DNA from: Plectosphaerella cucumerina
Taxonomy: Eukaryota > Ascomycota > Sordariomycetes > Glomerellales > Plectosphaerellaceae
Reading direction: 5' to 3'
Length of the DNA: 64,000 bases
Assembly: GCA_020746995.1 (NCBI GenBank)
Contig: JAGPXD010000003.1
Location: 2,356,001-2,420,000 of the forward strand
This document shows, in pieces, positions 10,654-20,448 of the stretch; the stretch's first letter is position 1; every line of letters begins with the position of its first letter. Under the pieces are notes generated by a model. The model was not told the origin of the DNA, searched no databases, and saw nothing but the letters and a program-made list of their open reading frames with translations. Both the position numbers and the translations under genes were made by a program.

Positions 10654-11640
10654 GATTTGGGGACATGGACGGTTTGAAAGGGGTACGGTTGTTTCGTTTC
10701 TTTGAGAATACTGAAAATCGTTCAAGCTCTTTCGTCAGACCAGGTGATCTTGTCACCTGCTCCCGAGGTCTCCGGTGCTCTAATATGGACAGGGTCTCTG
10801 ATCTGCGGCTTGCCTCTGCATCCTCATCACGCCGCCTGCAGGAAAAGTGGCAGCACTCAGAGCATGTTCCCCCACCGATCACTCAACAAATCCAGCAGAA
10901 GCACCTCCGAGGGGCAACCCGACCTGCAACCCTGCGCCGGACGTCGGCCTTCTTTGAGACGTCCTCCCCTTACCCATCACCTACCAGATGACCTCGCAGA
11001 CGTGGGATCGGCCATCTCACCGTGGCCCGATACGACCCTTTTCCAGCACCGTGCGTCTGCGAGGATGACCGAGAAGGGACGCCACCCCCGGTACTACACC
11101 ACTGCCGCTCCTCATCAAAGGGGTCACCTCTGCAGATGGACGCTGCCATTTCACCTCCCCCGCGTGAAGCCCCCCCTGTTCGGTGGTGTGCGGGGTGTTA
11201 CATCGGTCAAGGATGTCTTCCCTGATCCGAGTCCATTCAGTCGCCCTCGCGGGTCTTGGCGACCTCCTGAACGGGAAACTGCCCCTTTCCCAGCCCCGTC
11301 CCGGGGTGCAGTCGACACTGGCCGCCGGGTGAGGTCTTTGCGGAGGGCTCACCCCCGGCTCGCCTGGATGCAATGCCACCTTGGTTTTGATATCACTCGG
11401 CGCCTGATGAACGAATATTGCAGAAAATCACATGAAAAAAGGCCTGGGCAAAGAGGCGGTCATAATCTGCGGCCGCGGCATCTTCTGACTCGGCCGCCAG
11501 GCTGAGAGAGCCTGCAGTGCTACGTGACGAGGGCCTCATAAGACACGGCGCAGTCCCTACCAACGAAGACTTGGTTCTGTCAGCTTTTCCCTCACGGCAA
11601 AGCTGCCTCCTTTTGCCCCTCTCCCTGCCCTGCCGTAAGC
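10654..11640. other. Intergenic stretch
   Basis: About 1 kb between two genes on the same strand. Overlapping frames on both strands have no motif or splice structure. It probably holds the terminator of the MetE-like gene and the promoter of the secreted oxidase. Confidence 0.5.
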
Positions 11641-13318
11641 ATGCTCGTCCGCAGCAGCGTCCTCGCCGGCCTCGCGGCCCTCGCCGCTGCTGAGCCCTAC
11701 AACACCTATGACGGCCCCGGCTTCCCAGCCTGCAACGAGGTCGCGGCCGTCTACGACCCCCGCACCGTCGACGAGATCCAGGGCCTCGTCCAGGATGCCA
11801 TCGCCGCCGGCCAAAAGGTCCGCGCCTCCGGGCTCGGCCACATGTGGTACGACACGATGTGCTCCGACGATCCCAACACGGTCATCATCCGCACCGAGGA
11901 GGTCAACAACATCTGGGACCTGCAGCTTGAGCCCGGTGCAGCGGATGGCTCCGTCTGGTTCGAAGCAGGCGTCACTTTCATCCAGCTCGCCGAGTGGCTG
12001 CATGATCGCGGCGCTTCGGTTGGGTATACCCTCGTCAATTGGAACATCACCCTCGCTGGTTCCGTCGCTATGGGTGCTCACCGCTCCAGTATCCGCGAGG
12101 ACTCTATGGTCGCTGCTGGCGTGCTGGAGATGGATATCCTTGATGGCTCGGGCGAGGTGCGCCGCATTGTGCGTGATGAGAACGACGACGACTGGCTGGC
12201 CGCCTCGACGTCGCTCGGCCTGCTGGGCATCATTGTGCGCATGAAGTTCAAGATCTACCCGGACTTCAAGGTCTACGCCGACCAGAAGACGTGAGTCTCC
12301 CCGCTTCACCTACAGTACACCTTGACTAACAAAGACCCAGCCTCGACGAGGCCGCAGTCCTCAACGGCGACATCGAAGCCCTCATCAAGCCCTACGCAAC
12401 CGCAAACTTCTGGTGGTGGCCCTACAAGAGAAAGTTCCACTGGCGCTACTACGACGAGGTCCCCGTCGGCACCTCCTCCCAGGAAGGCTTCCAGAACACC
12501 TTCTCCGTCACGCAGATCGAGGCCATCGCCGCAAAGGCCATCCTCGACAGCGGCAAGTACCTCCCCACGTCCAACATGCTGGCCGAGGAGATCTTCTTCG
12601 GCCAGTGGGAGCGCCCCAACTTCCGTGACAAGAACACATGGGAGCCCATCACCACCTGGCCCGTCTACGGCTGGAACTACGACGTCCTTATTGGCGGTCT
12701 CTACCCAGATCAGCGCCCCAACTGGGAGTATGGCCTGCGCGCGTATACTCTCGAGCTTGCGTTCCCCATGACCCGCGCGAATGAGATGCTCCGTCGCGTA
12801 CGCGAGCTGTTTGACCGCGAGGCCTGGCCTGGTCTGAAGATCATGTCGTCTACGTACCGCAGCGGTATTAACATCAAGTTTGGAAAGCCTTACTACGACT
12901 TCCTTGGCCAGGTCACGTACAACACCTCGGATGGTGAAGACTGGAGCCGCGGCGCCATCATGTTCGATTTCCCCAGCTACAAGCCTGATATTGGCGATGG
13001 CCTGCGCTACAACGAGCCTTTCTGTGAGTACCTACCCTGAGCCTCTGGGCTGTGACTGACGGCGATACAGACCACAAGCTGGCCAAGACCCTGATCGAGG
13101 AGTTCCCCTGCCGCCCGCACTGGACCAAGAACACGCGCGAGATCTTCGACCTCTCCGCCAAGCACATCGACCCTGATGTAAGTCTTCATATCTACCACCA
13201 GATGGACACGTGCTAATCAACACAGCATCTCCGCCGCTTCAAGGCCGTCCGTGAAAAGTTCGATCCCAACGAGGTCTACAGGAGCGTCGTCGGCGAGTCC
13301 CTCGGCTTCTACGACTGA
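11641..13318 (+). CDS. Secreted FAD-linked oxidase, sugar-1,4-lactone (ALO/GULO) type
   Basis: Flavin oxidase of the VAO/PCMH fold with a lactone-oxidase C-terminal domain, probably extracellular or secretory-pathway. Exons 11641-12290, 12341-13023, 13071-13177, 13226-13318 (introns 50, 47, 48 nt); product 510 aa. Residues 1-18 form a signal peptide ending in LAALAAA. FAD-binding region: KVRASGLGHMWYDTMC (His/Cys near the flavin) and TLAGSVAMGAHRSS. The C-terminus has RPHWTKN, equivalent to the HWGK motif of aldonolactone oxidases, and a closing FDPNEVYRS helix. Cytosolic/mitochondrial D-arabinono-lactone oxidases lack a signal peptide, so this is more likely a secreted carbohydrate or metabolite oxidase. 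Its stop lies only 42 nt from the stop of the convergent P450. Confidence 0.9.
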
Positions 13319-13360
13319 TGGATGGCCAAGCCATATGTAAATAGCAAGCCACATATGTAG

Positions 13361-15006
13361 TTAATTGGGCACATTCTTCCTCGCCGGGGAGAGCTTGACC
13401 ATCAGTGGCTTCTTTTCCCAAGTGAGGAAGTTTCTCTGATACGCCCAGTCTGGGTTTTTGGGTGTCATCTCCACGTCGTAGTGCCAGAAGAGGTTGGCGA
13501 TGAGGAGTCGCAGCTCGTGCCATGCGAGACTGTCGGACGTTAGCTCTGCGTGACGACTTCTTTCCGGTTTACTCACTTCTTCCCCAGACAGTCTCTGGGA
13601 CCGGCCCAGAACGGCCGGAAGATACTCTTCTCATCCTTGGCGAACTCGGGATCGTCAGGGTTCAGCCAACGCTCGGGGAGGAACTCGAGCGGGCGCTCCC
13701 AGAACCGGTCCAGCCGATTGGCGACCCATGCGTCAATCCATACCGTCGTCTGCATCATGTCAGTCACCAGTCCATCCTTCTATCAACAGGTCCTACTCAC
13801 CCCTCCAGGGATGTGGTCCCCGCAGATCTCGGTGCCGCCAGGGGGCACAATCCGAGGCATGACGGCAGCCCCTGCTAGGTACAGTCTCAGTCCCTCCTTG
13901 ATGACTGCATTGAGGTATGGTAGTTCCATAAGAGCCGTCGTGCTCATCTCCGCAGCTGTGGGAAACGAGCTTCTGATCTCCTCCACAAGCCGCTGTTGCA
14001 CCTTTGGGTGATTCAGCACGAAAGCCGTCGTCCCAGGAAGCGCCGTGGCCGACGTCTCGCTACCTGCTATCGTAAACATGGAGGCGTTGTCACGCATTTC
14101 CGCTTGTGTGAGCCCCTTTTCGTCGCCATCGTGCTTGAGCACGAAAGACCACACGTCAGGCTTGTCGCCAGAGCCATGCGCGAGGCGGCGGTCGACGAGG
14201 TCCGCCGCGTACTCGTTGTGCTCCTGTGATCCCTTTTTCATCGTCGACGCGGTGAGAGCCGTGATGGCGGCCCCGACAATGGGGATCTGGGTCAAGACGC
14301 CGTGCCACAGGATGAACTTCAGGCCGAGATGGACCGCCTTGACCCAGGGCGTGTAGTCGCCGCGCTCGAGAAGCATCAAGGGCTGGCCGAAGATGAGGTC
14401 GCCCATGATGTCAAAGGTGGTGAAGGCATACAGGTCGACGAGGTTGACCCGCCCGAAACGAGTCTGCATGTCCTGCATCTTGGCAATCATCTGGTCGGCG
14501 TACTTCTGCAGCAGCGGCTCCTGGGCCTTGAGAGCCGTGTTGGTGAAGGCGGGGGCAAAGAGGCGGCGCATGCGGGCGTGGTGGTCGGGAGGTGCGGCCG
14601 AGAGCATGCTCGCGCCCAAGGTCTCCCCGCCGAAGAAGCGACTGTCCTTGGCGAGCTCGGTCTTGTACGGGCGACCGATGATGTCTTTCCAGGCGCCGGG
14701 ATCGACGTACGAAAGACAGTCTGGGGCGACCCGGACGGTGCCGTGGTACTTTTGGTGCATCTCGTAGGCCTTGCGATGGTACGTGCCCATGATGAAGTGC
14801 CAGTTCTTGGGGATCGGGCTCGCGCGCCATAGCAGCGGGCCGGGGTAGTGACGCAGGGGGTGGAAGAAGATGTTGTACACGCCTTGAACGGCGTTCTATG
14901 CGACATGTCAGCAGTATCCTGCAGAAAGTCGTAGCACATGGTTGGATCGTACGTAGAGGATGAGCAGGCCGAGGAGCAGCTGCCAGCTCTGACCGAGAGA
15001 CAGCAT
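13361..15006 (-). CDS. Cytochrome P450 (isotrichodermin C-15 hydroxylase-like)
   Basis: Membrane-anchored monooxygenase. Exons on the minus strand: 15006-14953, 14895-13801, 13749-13577, 13529-13361 (introns 57, 51, 47 nt); product 496 aa. The short first exon encodes a hydrophobic anchor (WQLLLGLLILY), followed by the hinge FFHPLRHYPGP. I-helix FTIAGSETSATAL carries the oxygen-activating motif, KEGLRLY is ExxR, and FWAGPRDCLG contains the haem-ligand Cys437. The overall pattern (VRVAPDCLSYVDPGAWKDI) matches fungal P450s annotated as isotrichodermin C-15 hydroxylase or benzoate 4-monooxygenase-like; this says little about the substrate. The first donor is GTACGA, slightly off consensus. It is convergent with the flavin oxidase, with likely overlap of 3' UTRs. 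Confidence 0.92.
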
Positions 15007-15432
15007 GATTGCGTAGATGTTCAGATGATGACTGTCGGCTCTTTGGCCAAGGGAAACTTTTTCAAACCAAGACAAGAAAGAGCTCCTTTGGACGTGCAAG
15101 TTGCTATCACGTTTTATAATCGGTAGCAAGTCTTGTGCTGACGGGAGTTCGAGAGGGTGCCATGGGTAGATCTACGTAGCTGACGTTGAGCAGGCTGACT
15201 GCCTAACGCTGGGCATGCTGAACGTCTGACAGCCTGCATGATTGTTGAGCAAAATTACCTTATGCAGCAGCTCACTTTGGTCACATTGCCAGCGACTTTC
15301 ATTGTTCAAAAAGATGATGGAATAGAGCCTTGCTTCTTCGTATTGGGGTCATTAAGGTGAAAAGTCGTCGGGACAGAAAGTAAACTAATCGAAACCATAC
15401 AAAAGAGTGATTCGCCCGGTGTTCTTCACACC
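15007..15432. other. Intergenic stretch upstream of the P450
   Basis: AT-richer sequence serving as promoter of the P450 and 3' flank of the orphan gene. It holds an 8-bp inverted repeat, GCAGGCTG at 15190 and CAGCCTGC at 15230, separated by 32 bp. No gene is seen. Confidence 0.5.
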
Positions 15433-18176
15433 TCAGTGCCGATACCCCTGCAAGGCCGGTAACCCGTCAGCCGACGTCTTGCTGTCTTCCCCCGACGCCG
15501 CACACGGTGGCACCTTGGCCTGGTCGCCCAAGCTACCCGCCGAAGTTGGTTGCACCATCTGGTTCGGCCCCGGGAATGCTGGGCCATGGTGCTGCGGGCG
15601 CTGGGAGTGCTGCACAGGCTCCATCTGGGCCATCTCCGCCTGGCAATGCGGTGCTTGGGGATGAGAGGGGTGAGACTTTAGCGTGTAGTACTTGTAGAGT
15701 GCCTCTGATGCCGGCTGGCCGCTCTGTCGGAGATACTGCATGACCTGCGGCGGGAGGTTGTGGTGGTGATGATTTGCTCTGGGGTTGTATGTCATGGTCG
15801 GCCCAGCTTCCGCCGCCATGTTTTGGAGGTCGATAAGCCTGGTCTGGGAGTTTATTGTGATCGGGTTGGAAGGGAGCGAATTAGCTGGTGTCTTGGGCGT
15901 GCCCGGGGGGATGGATCCCGAACTGGATGGGACAGCATGTGGTGTCTGGGCTGTTGGGCATTGTGGCAAGGTCCCGGCACGGCTGACGGGGCTTGGATGT
16001 ATGCTCTGTGGGGATTTGACGATTCTTGCAGACTGTACAGGTTGGGCATTCGAAGACTGGGTCTGCGATTGTTGTGTCTGGAGATGTTGGATTTGCTGGG
16101 GTGGAAACTGGCGGTGTTGGACTTGGGGGGTTTGGCCTTGAGGGGCTTGGCCTTGGGAAGGTTGACCTTGCGGGGTTTGACCTTGAGGGGTTTGACCTTG
16201 AGAGGGTCGAACCTGGAGAGGTTGAGTCTGGAGAGGTTGAGTCTGGAGAGGTTGAGTCTGGAGAGGTTGAGCCTGGAGAGGTTGAGCCCGGGGAGGTTGA
16301 GCCCGGGGAGATTGAGTCTGACGAAGATGAACCTGCGGGGCTGTACTCTGTGCCGACTGCACATTGTGCAGCTCCGAGACCCGAGGCTTCCGCATCCCCC
16401 CAGCCATGTCTGTCGGCCCTGGTAACTGGCCCGTGATATGGACCGGTTGTGTCGATGGACCCTTGAGACCAGCAGGAGAACCAACCAACTCACCACCAGC
16501 CCGGACATCTCCAGGCTCTCCTGGCTCAGTGACCTTGGTTTTTCCGTCCAAATCGTCCGTATCATCTTCCTCCTCCTCCTCTTCCTCATCGTCGTAATGG
16601 TCATCCTCTTCGTCCTCTTCTTCATCCTCCTCTTCATCAACTTCTTCGTCCTCTTCAGACCTTTGCCCTGCCTCATCGACGTAATCCATGTCCGACTCGC
16701 GGTCAACATCGATGATCTCCGCGGCACCCACTTCACCATTGGACCAATCTGCAAAGGTCAGAATGCGAGGTCCAGTCTGGAGAGGCAGTGACAGGCAGTA
16801 CTTACCCATGTTCGCCTCTGGTGCCTGGCCGGGCACGGGCGGCTGAAAGAACTCCCGGATGGCCTCGGGGATCTCCACCGGCTTCCCGTCAGGCCCCGAT
16901 TTGTGGAACGGGCGCAGCTGGGTGGCGGGGAGCCACGAGAAGCACTGCTGCGCGGGGACCTGCAGCTTGCCGTCCCTGAAGGTGAACTGAACGTTGGCCT
17001 GGAGCCACAGCAGGGGATACCTCCGGCGTTCCCGCGCAATGCCGTTGTCTCCGTAGCCCGTTTCCCAACCAACAATCCTATGACCCTCGACTTTGTAGCC
17101 CCGCGGGATGTTGCCGTTCAAAAGACCCGTGTCTCTGAGGGTGCCTTGCATGCCGATCGACTCGAGATTGTCGAGCGGGAGCACCACCACGGCATACCAG
17201 GTCTTGCTGCCACGCGTACCCCAGGGCCCGAGGTAGAGCTTCCCCGGTTCGGGGTGGAAGACCTCTGACAGGCACGGTCGAGCATTCCGGCTGGTCTTTG
17301 GATTGAAGGCGGCATTGTTCTTCTTGGCCATCTCCGCGTCGCAACCTAGCACGCGCGTGCCGAGCTCCTTGATGGCGGACTCGGCACCCATTCCGGCGCT
17401 GTGTCCCTTCCCGCGGGCATGTTGCATGGCGCCGATAAGATTGTTGAACAGCAGCGAATGCTTCTGGCACTCGAAGATGTACCAGGTCCTCGTCTGCTTG
17501 GTCTTGGTCTTCTTGGGGTGCTCGACGATGAAGTGGGTTGGCTGCCCATCTGCGTAGACAGCGTCAAAGTCGACTGTTCTCTCGGTAAGTTGGAGTTGGT
17601 TGTCGTCGTCAGTTCGGCGCCGCTTGGCCGGCCGGGGTTCGACCGCGTCGTCGTCTAATTGGGATTGATTCAAGTCTTGGGGGGCATCGTGCTCGGGTTG
17701 ACCTGTCGCATGGCTTCCGGACGTCGAGGTGCCGGCGTCTGGCCCTGGGTCTGGTGCCGGAGTGAGCTCTCGGGGCTTTTTCGCGTCAGTCTGATGAGCA
17801 GTCGTCTCCATCAAGCAGGTCGCTGAGACAAACTTACCAGGAACATATCCTTGATTTTCGCGTATGGATCTTGAGCTTTGAGGGTGTCCAGGTTCGTAAA
17901 AAGCTGCCGCACCCGCACTTCGTCCAACTCGATTTTCGTCTCGTTCCTTTTCCATTGCCTCTGGATGTCTTTGATCTGCCTCAGAAAGCTGGCGCTCACC
18001 TGTCGCCTCGCTTCGATGCGGTCCCGTAGGCGCGGCACATCCTTGTCGATAGCCTTCTTCGCATTGGCGATGTTGGCGTCGGCCTCCTCGCGGAGGCTAG
18101 CGATGAACTGCGAAACAAAACTGAAGCCGGAGTCGGATGGCTTGGGGATCGGTTGGGGAGGAGTTTCGGCGTCCAT
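15433..18176 (-). CDS. Orphan nuclear-type protein with coiled coil, acidic run and Q-rich repeats
   Basis: No function recognised. Exons on the minus strand: 18176-17838, 17790-16806, 16748-15433 (introns 47 and 57 nt; the second is a multiple of three without stops, so the frame can be read through it); product 879 aa. In order: charged helical, probably coiled-coil N-terminus (about 25-110); Ser/Pro/acid-rich linker with a basic patch PAKRRR; a folded region (about 180-400) with Cys/His spacing ECQKHSLLF...HARGKGHS suggestive of a degenerate zinc finger, then conserved-looking WYAVVVLPLDNLESIG; an unbroken Asp/Glu run; a stretch of Q-x-Q-P-L pentapeptides; a Pro/Gln/Ser-rich low-complexity tail with HHHH. 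The makeup suggests a chromatin or transcription cofactor, but this is only inference. The start at 18176 is favoured over reading upstream through the first intron. Confidence 0.75.
16210..16320. repeat. 15-bp coding minisatellite
   Basis: About seven tandem copies of a 15-bp unit (plus-strand consensus GAGAGGTTGAGTCTG) with more diverged copies back to about 16125. On the coding (minus) strand it gives Q-T-Q-P-L-type pentapeptides. The unit length is a multiple of three, so copy changes keep the frame. Confidence 0.85.
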
Positions 18177-19100
18177 GATGACTCGTCGGCCGACAAAGGC
18201 CTTGTCCCGTTGTTGAAGAGAGTGTCATGTCCAAGGCCACTGAAGCCGCTGGAAGGGGGGAAAGGCTGCCGACTTTATGGCCACCCGCTGTCCAGCCCTT
18301 CTCTCTCTTCTCTCTGCTGCCAGCTCTCGGTCCTCTGATGTCTGCAGGGTCCATGATAAATTGCTGCCGCTGACAGATACCGGTCAAAATATAGTGTCGC
18401 CTTGTGTAACACCAGCTGCCAATCGAATCAGCAGGTTGGCACAGGTATGGTTGGAGTGCATCTCGGACAGGGAGCATGGCCAATCGAAGCAACGTTCTTC
18501 AGCCTCCTGCCATGCCAACCGTCTCGAGCACCTCTCAATGCTCCCCTGACTCAACATGGCGTCCTATCGGGATCATCCCCGGTCGATATCCCAGCGCGTT
18601 GCTGCCGGTCGAGTCAGTCCGACCGCGAGCCTGATCGATAGAGGCATCAAATCATGCCAAGGCACAACCCTCCTCTCCAGTTCCAGATTTCTTTTTCTTG
18701 TCTGCCTGCACGCCGTCTGATACGACCGGTGTAGATCCTGTCAAGGGGTTCCAGAAGAACTCAAGAGGACACCAACCGAGTCAAGGATATTGCGCATGCG
18801 TGTGGTAGACTGGGGAATCCTGAGACGCTTGGTTGGCAGCCGTTGATGTAGCTGATCCTGCCGACCGGCAGATGTTTCATTCATGTGCACTGCTTTCCCT
18901 ATGATTGCTGTGCCTTGCTGTGTTGTTGTTGTAGCTTCCAATTGCAGGAGTTCACCCCATTCGCATTGAATGCATTGTCGCGGGACTCGACCTTTGTCCA
19001 GAAATGAATGGCCCAGGCATGTACATTTTCGAGTAGATACTTGGGTGTTCAGGTGTCTGCAGGGGGCTTGTCGCATCATACGTTGGAGGTCTGGTCGGGT

Positions 19101-19441
19101 GCTGCCTACTTTTGCCTGGTGGTGAGACGGAGCGGAAAACAGGCTTTGACGAAAATCGCATAGTAAGTCGTGAGTATCGTGTGAGGAGGAATCTTCAGTC
19201 CGCTATACTAGCTTCGGGGGACTCGCTCAGCGCATATCTATGGACTTGCTGCGTCGCGGGACGAACGATTGACCTGCTGCGTCGGTTGACCTGCTGCGTC
19301 GGTTGGCCTGCTGCGTCGGTTGACCTGCTGCGTCGGTTGACCTGCTGCGTCGGTTGACCTGCTGCGTCGATTGAACTGTTACGGGTTGGTAGGGGATTCT
19401 GCTGCCTACTTTTGCTTGGTGGTGGGAGATGGAGCAGAAAA
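19101..19441. repeat. Pair of ~40-bp imperfect direct repeats flanking a minisatellite
   Basis: The segment beginning GCTGCCTACTTTTGCCTGG at 19101-19140 recurs at 19401-19441 with a few substitutions and small indels, a 300-bp offset. The 17-bp minisatellite lies between the copies. It could be a segmental duplication or the remains of a small element; no inverted termini were found. Confidence 0.7.
19269..19370. repeat. 17-bp minisatellite, six copies
   Basis: Six contiguous 17-bp units of TTGACCTGCTGCGTCGG; unit 3 has a single A-to-G change and unit 6 ends in A. The sequence is intergenic and the unit length would break any reading frame, so it is non-coding. Confidence 0.92.
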
Positions 19442-19621
19442 TACGTGCTCCGGCTGAGCTGAGAGCTGCGACCGGCGGTTTGCGGGAAGGACGGGAGGCA
19501 GGAACCCCTCCCGCAATGATGACATCAGGCCCCAAGTAACGTCCATTTCACCACCTCTGATTCCTCACCTCAATCTTTCCACCGGCCATCACAATTCACC
19601 CATCGTCACCTGACATAGAAA

Positions 19622-20448
19622 ATGTCTCCAATTCTCATCATCGGTGCGACAAGGGGTCTCGGCGGCGCCCTTACCAAGCTCTACGCCTCCCGCCCCGACT
19701 CCACCGTGTACGGCACCACCCGCTCCGCCGCCGCTCCGGATGGATTCCCGGAGTCCGTGAAGTGGCTCCCCGACGTCGACCTCACCCAGCCGTCGGTCGG
19801 CTCACACCTCGTCCGCCTCCTGGGCGGCTCCCAGCCCCTGGCCGCCGTCTTCATCACCGCCGGCCACTTCACCACTGAGGACCTGACGCAGGAAAAGGGC
19901 CCCAACTGGGACGAGGAGCTGCGCATGTACACGACCAGCTCCGTCGCCCCCGTCTTCATCGTTCACGCCCTCGCCAACGCCGGCTTGCTTCAGGCCAACT
20001 CAAAGGTCGTCCTCGTCTCCTCCGAGTCGGGCAGCATCGGCCTCCGCCACGAGAAGGAGGGTGGCGGCAATTATGCCCATCACGCCAGCAAGGCGGCCCT
20101 CAACATGGTCGGGAAGCTGCTGAGCCTCGACCTCAAGGAGAAGGGGGTTGTCGTGAGCATTGTACACCCAGGATTCATGCGCACCGAGATGACAAGAGGT
20201 GTTGGGTTTGACAAGTACTGGGACGATGGCGGAGGTGCGTGCCTCTCACCACCATGACACTCATGATTGCTGACCCTGATGCAGCCGTGAAGCCTGAGGA
20301 AGCTGCAAAGAGCCTCGTCGACTGGACCGATAGCCTCGACATCTCAAAGACCGGACAGTACTGGGCCCCGCGCGGCCCGAGGGACATTGGCACCGCGGAC
20401 GTCGTTCTTGGCGCCGACTTGCCGACGCCGCTTCAGCTTCCCTGGTGA
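19622..20448 (+). CDS. Short-chain dehydrogenase/reductase, C-factor-like
   Basis: Rossmann-fold oxidoreductase or SDR-derived protein, probably cytosolic. Exons 19622-20234 and 20285-20448 (50-nt intron, GTGCGT...TGCAG); product 258 aa. The cofactor loop is GATRGLGG near the N-terminus; FITAGH replaces the usual NNAG; the catalytic Ser sits in VLVSSESGSIG. Where SDRs have Tyr-x-x-x-Lys, this protein reads HHASKAAL, so His occupies the Tyr position while the Lys is kept; a Tyr lies three residues earlier. Later, IVHPGFMRTEMT matches the PG motif. Substrate unknown. The altered site may mean changed chemistry or a non-enzymatic role. Confidence 0.88.

Larger units (their letters stand above)
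18177..19621. other. Intergenic stretch with a minisatellite and spaced direct repeats
   Basis: No gene supported. It contains the 17-bp tandem repeat at 19269-19370 and two ~40-bp direct repeats exactly 300 bp apart (19101 and 19401). The last 60 bp resemble a fungal 5' leader for the SDR gene. Confidence 0.6.

Noticed and set aside
17791..17955. N-terminal extension of the orphan protein's second exon (reading upstream through the intron)
   Set aside because: The GTAAGT donor at 17837 and the in-phase acceptor before 17790 join the coiled-coil first exon starting at 18176, which is a better model.
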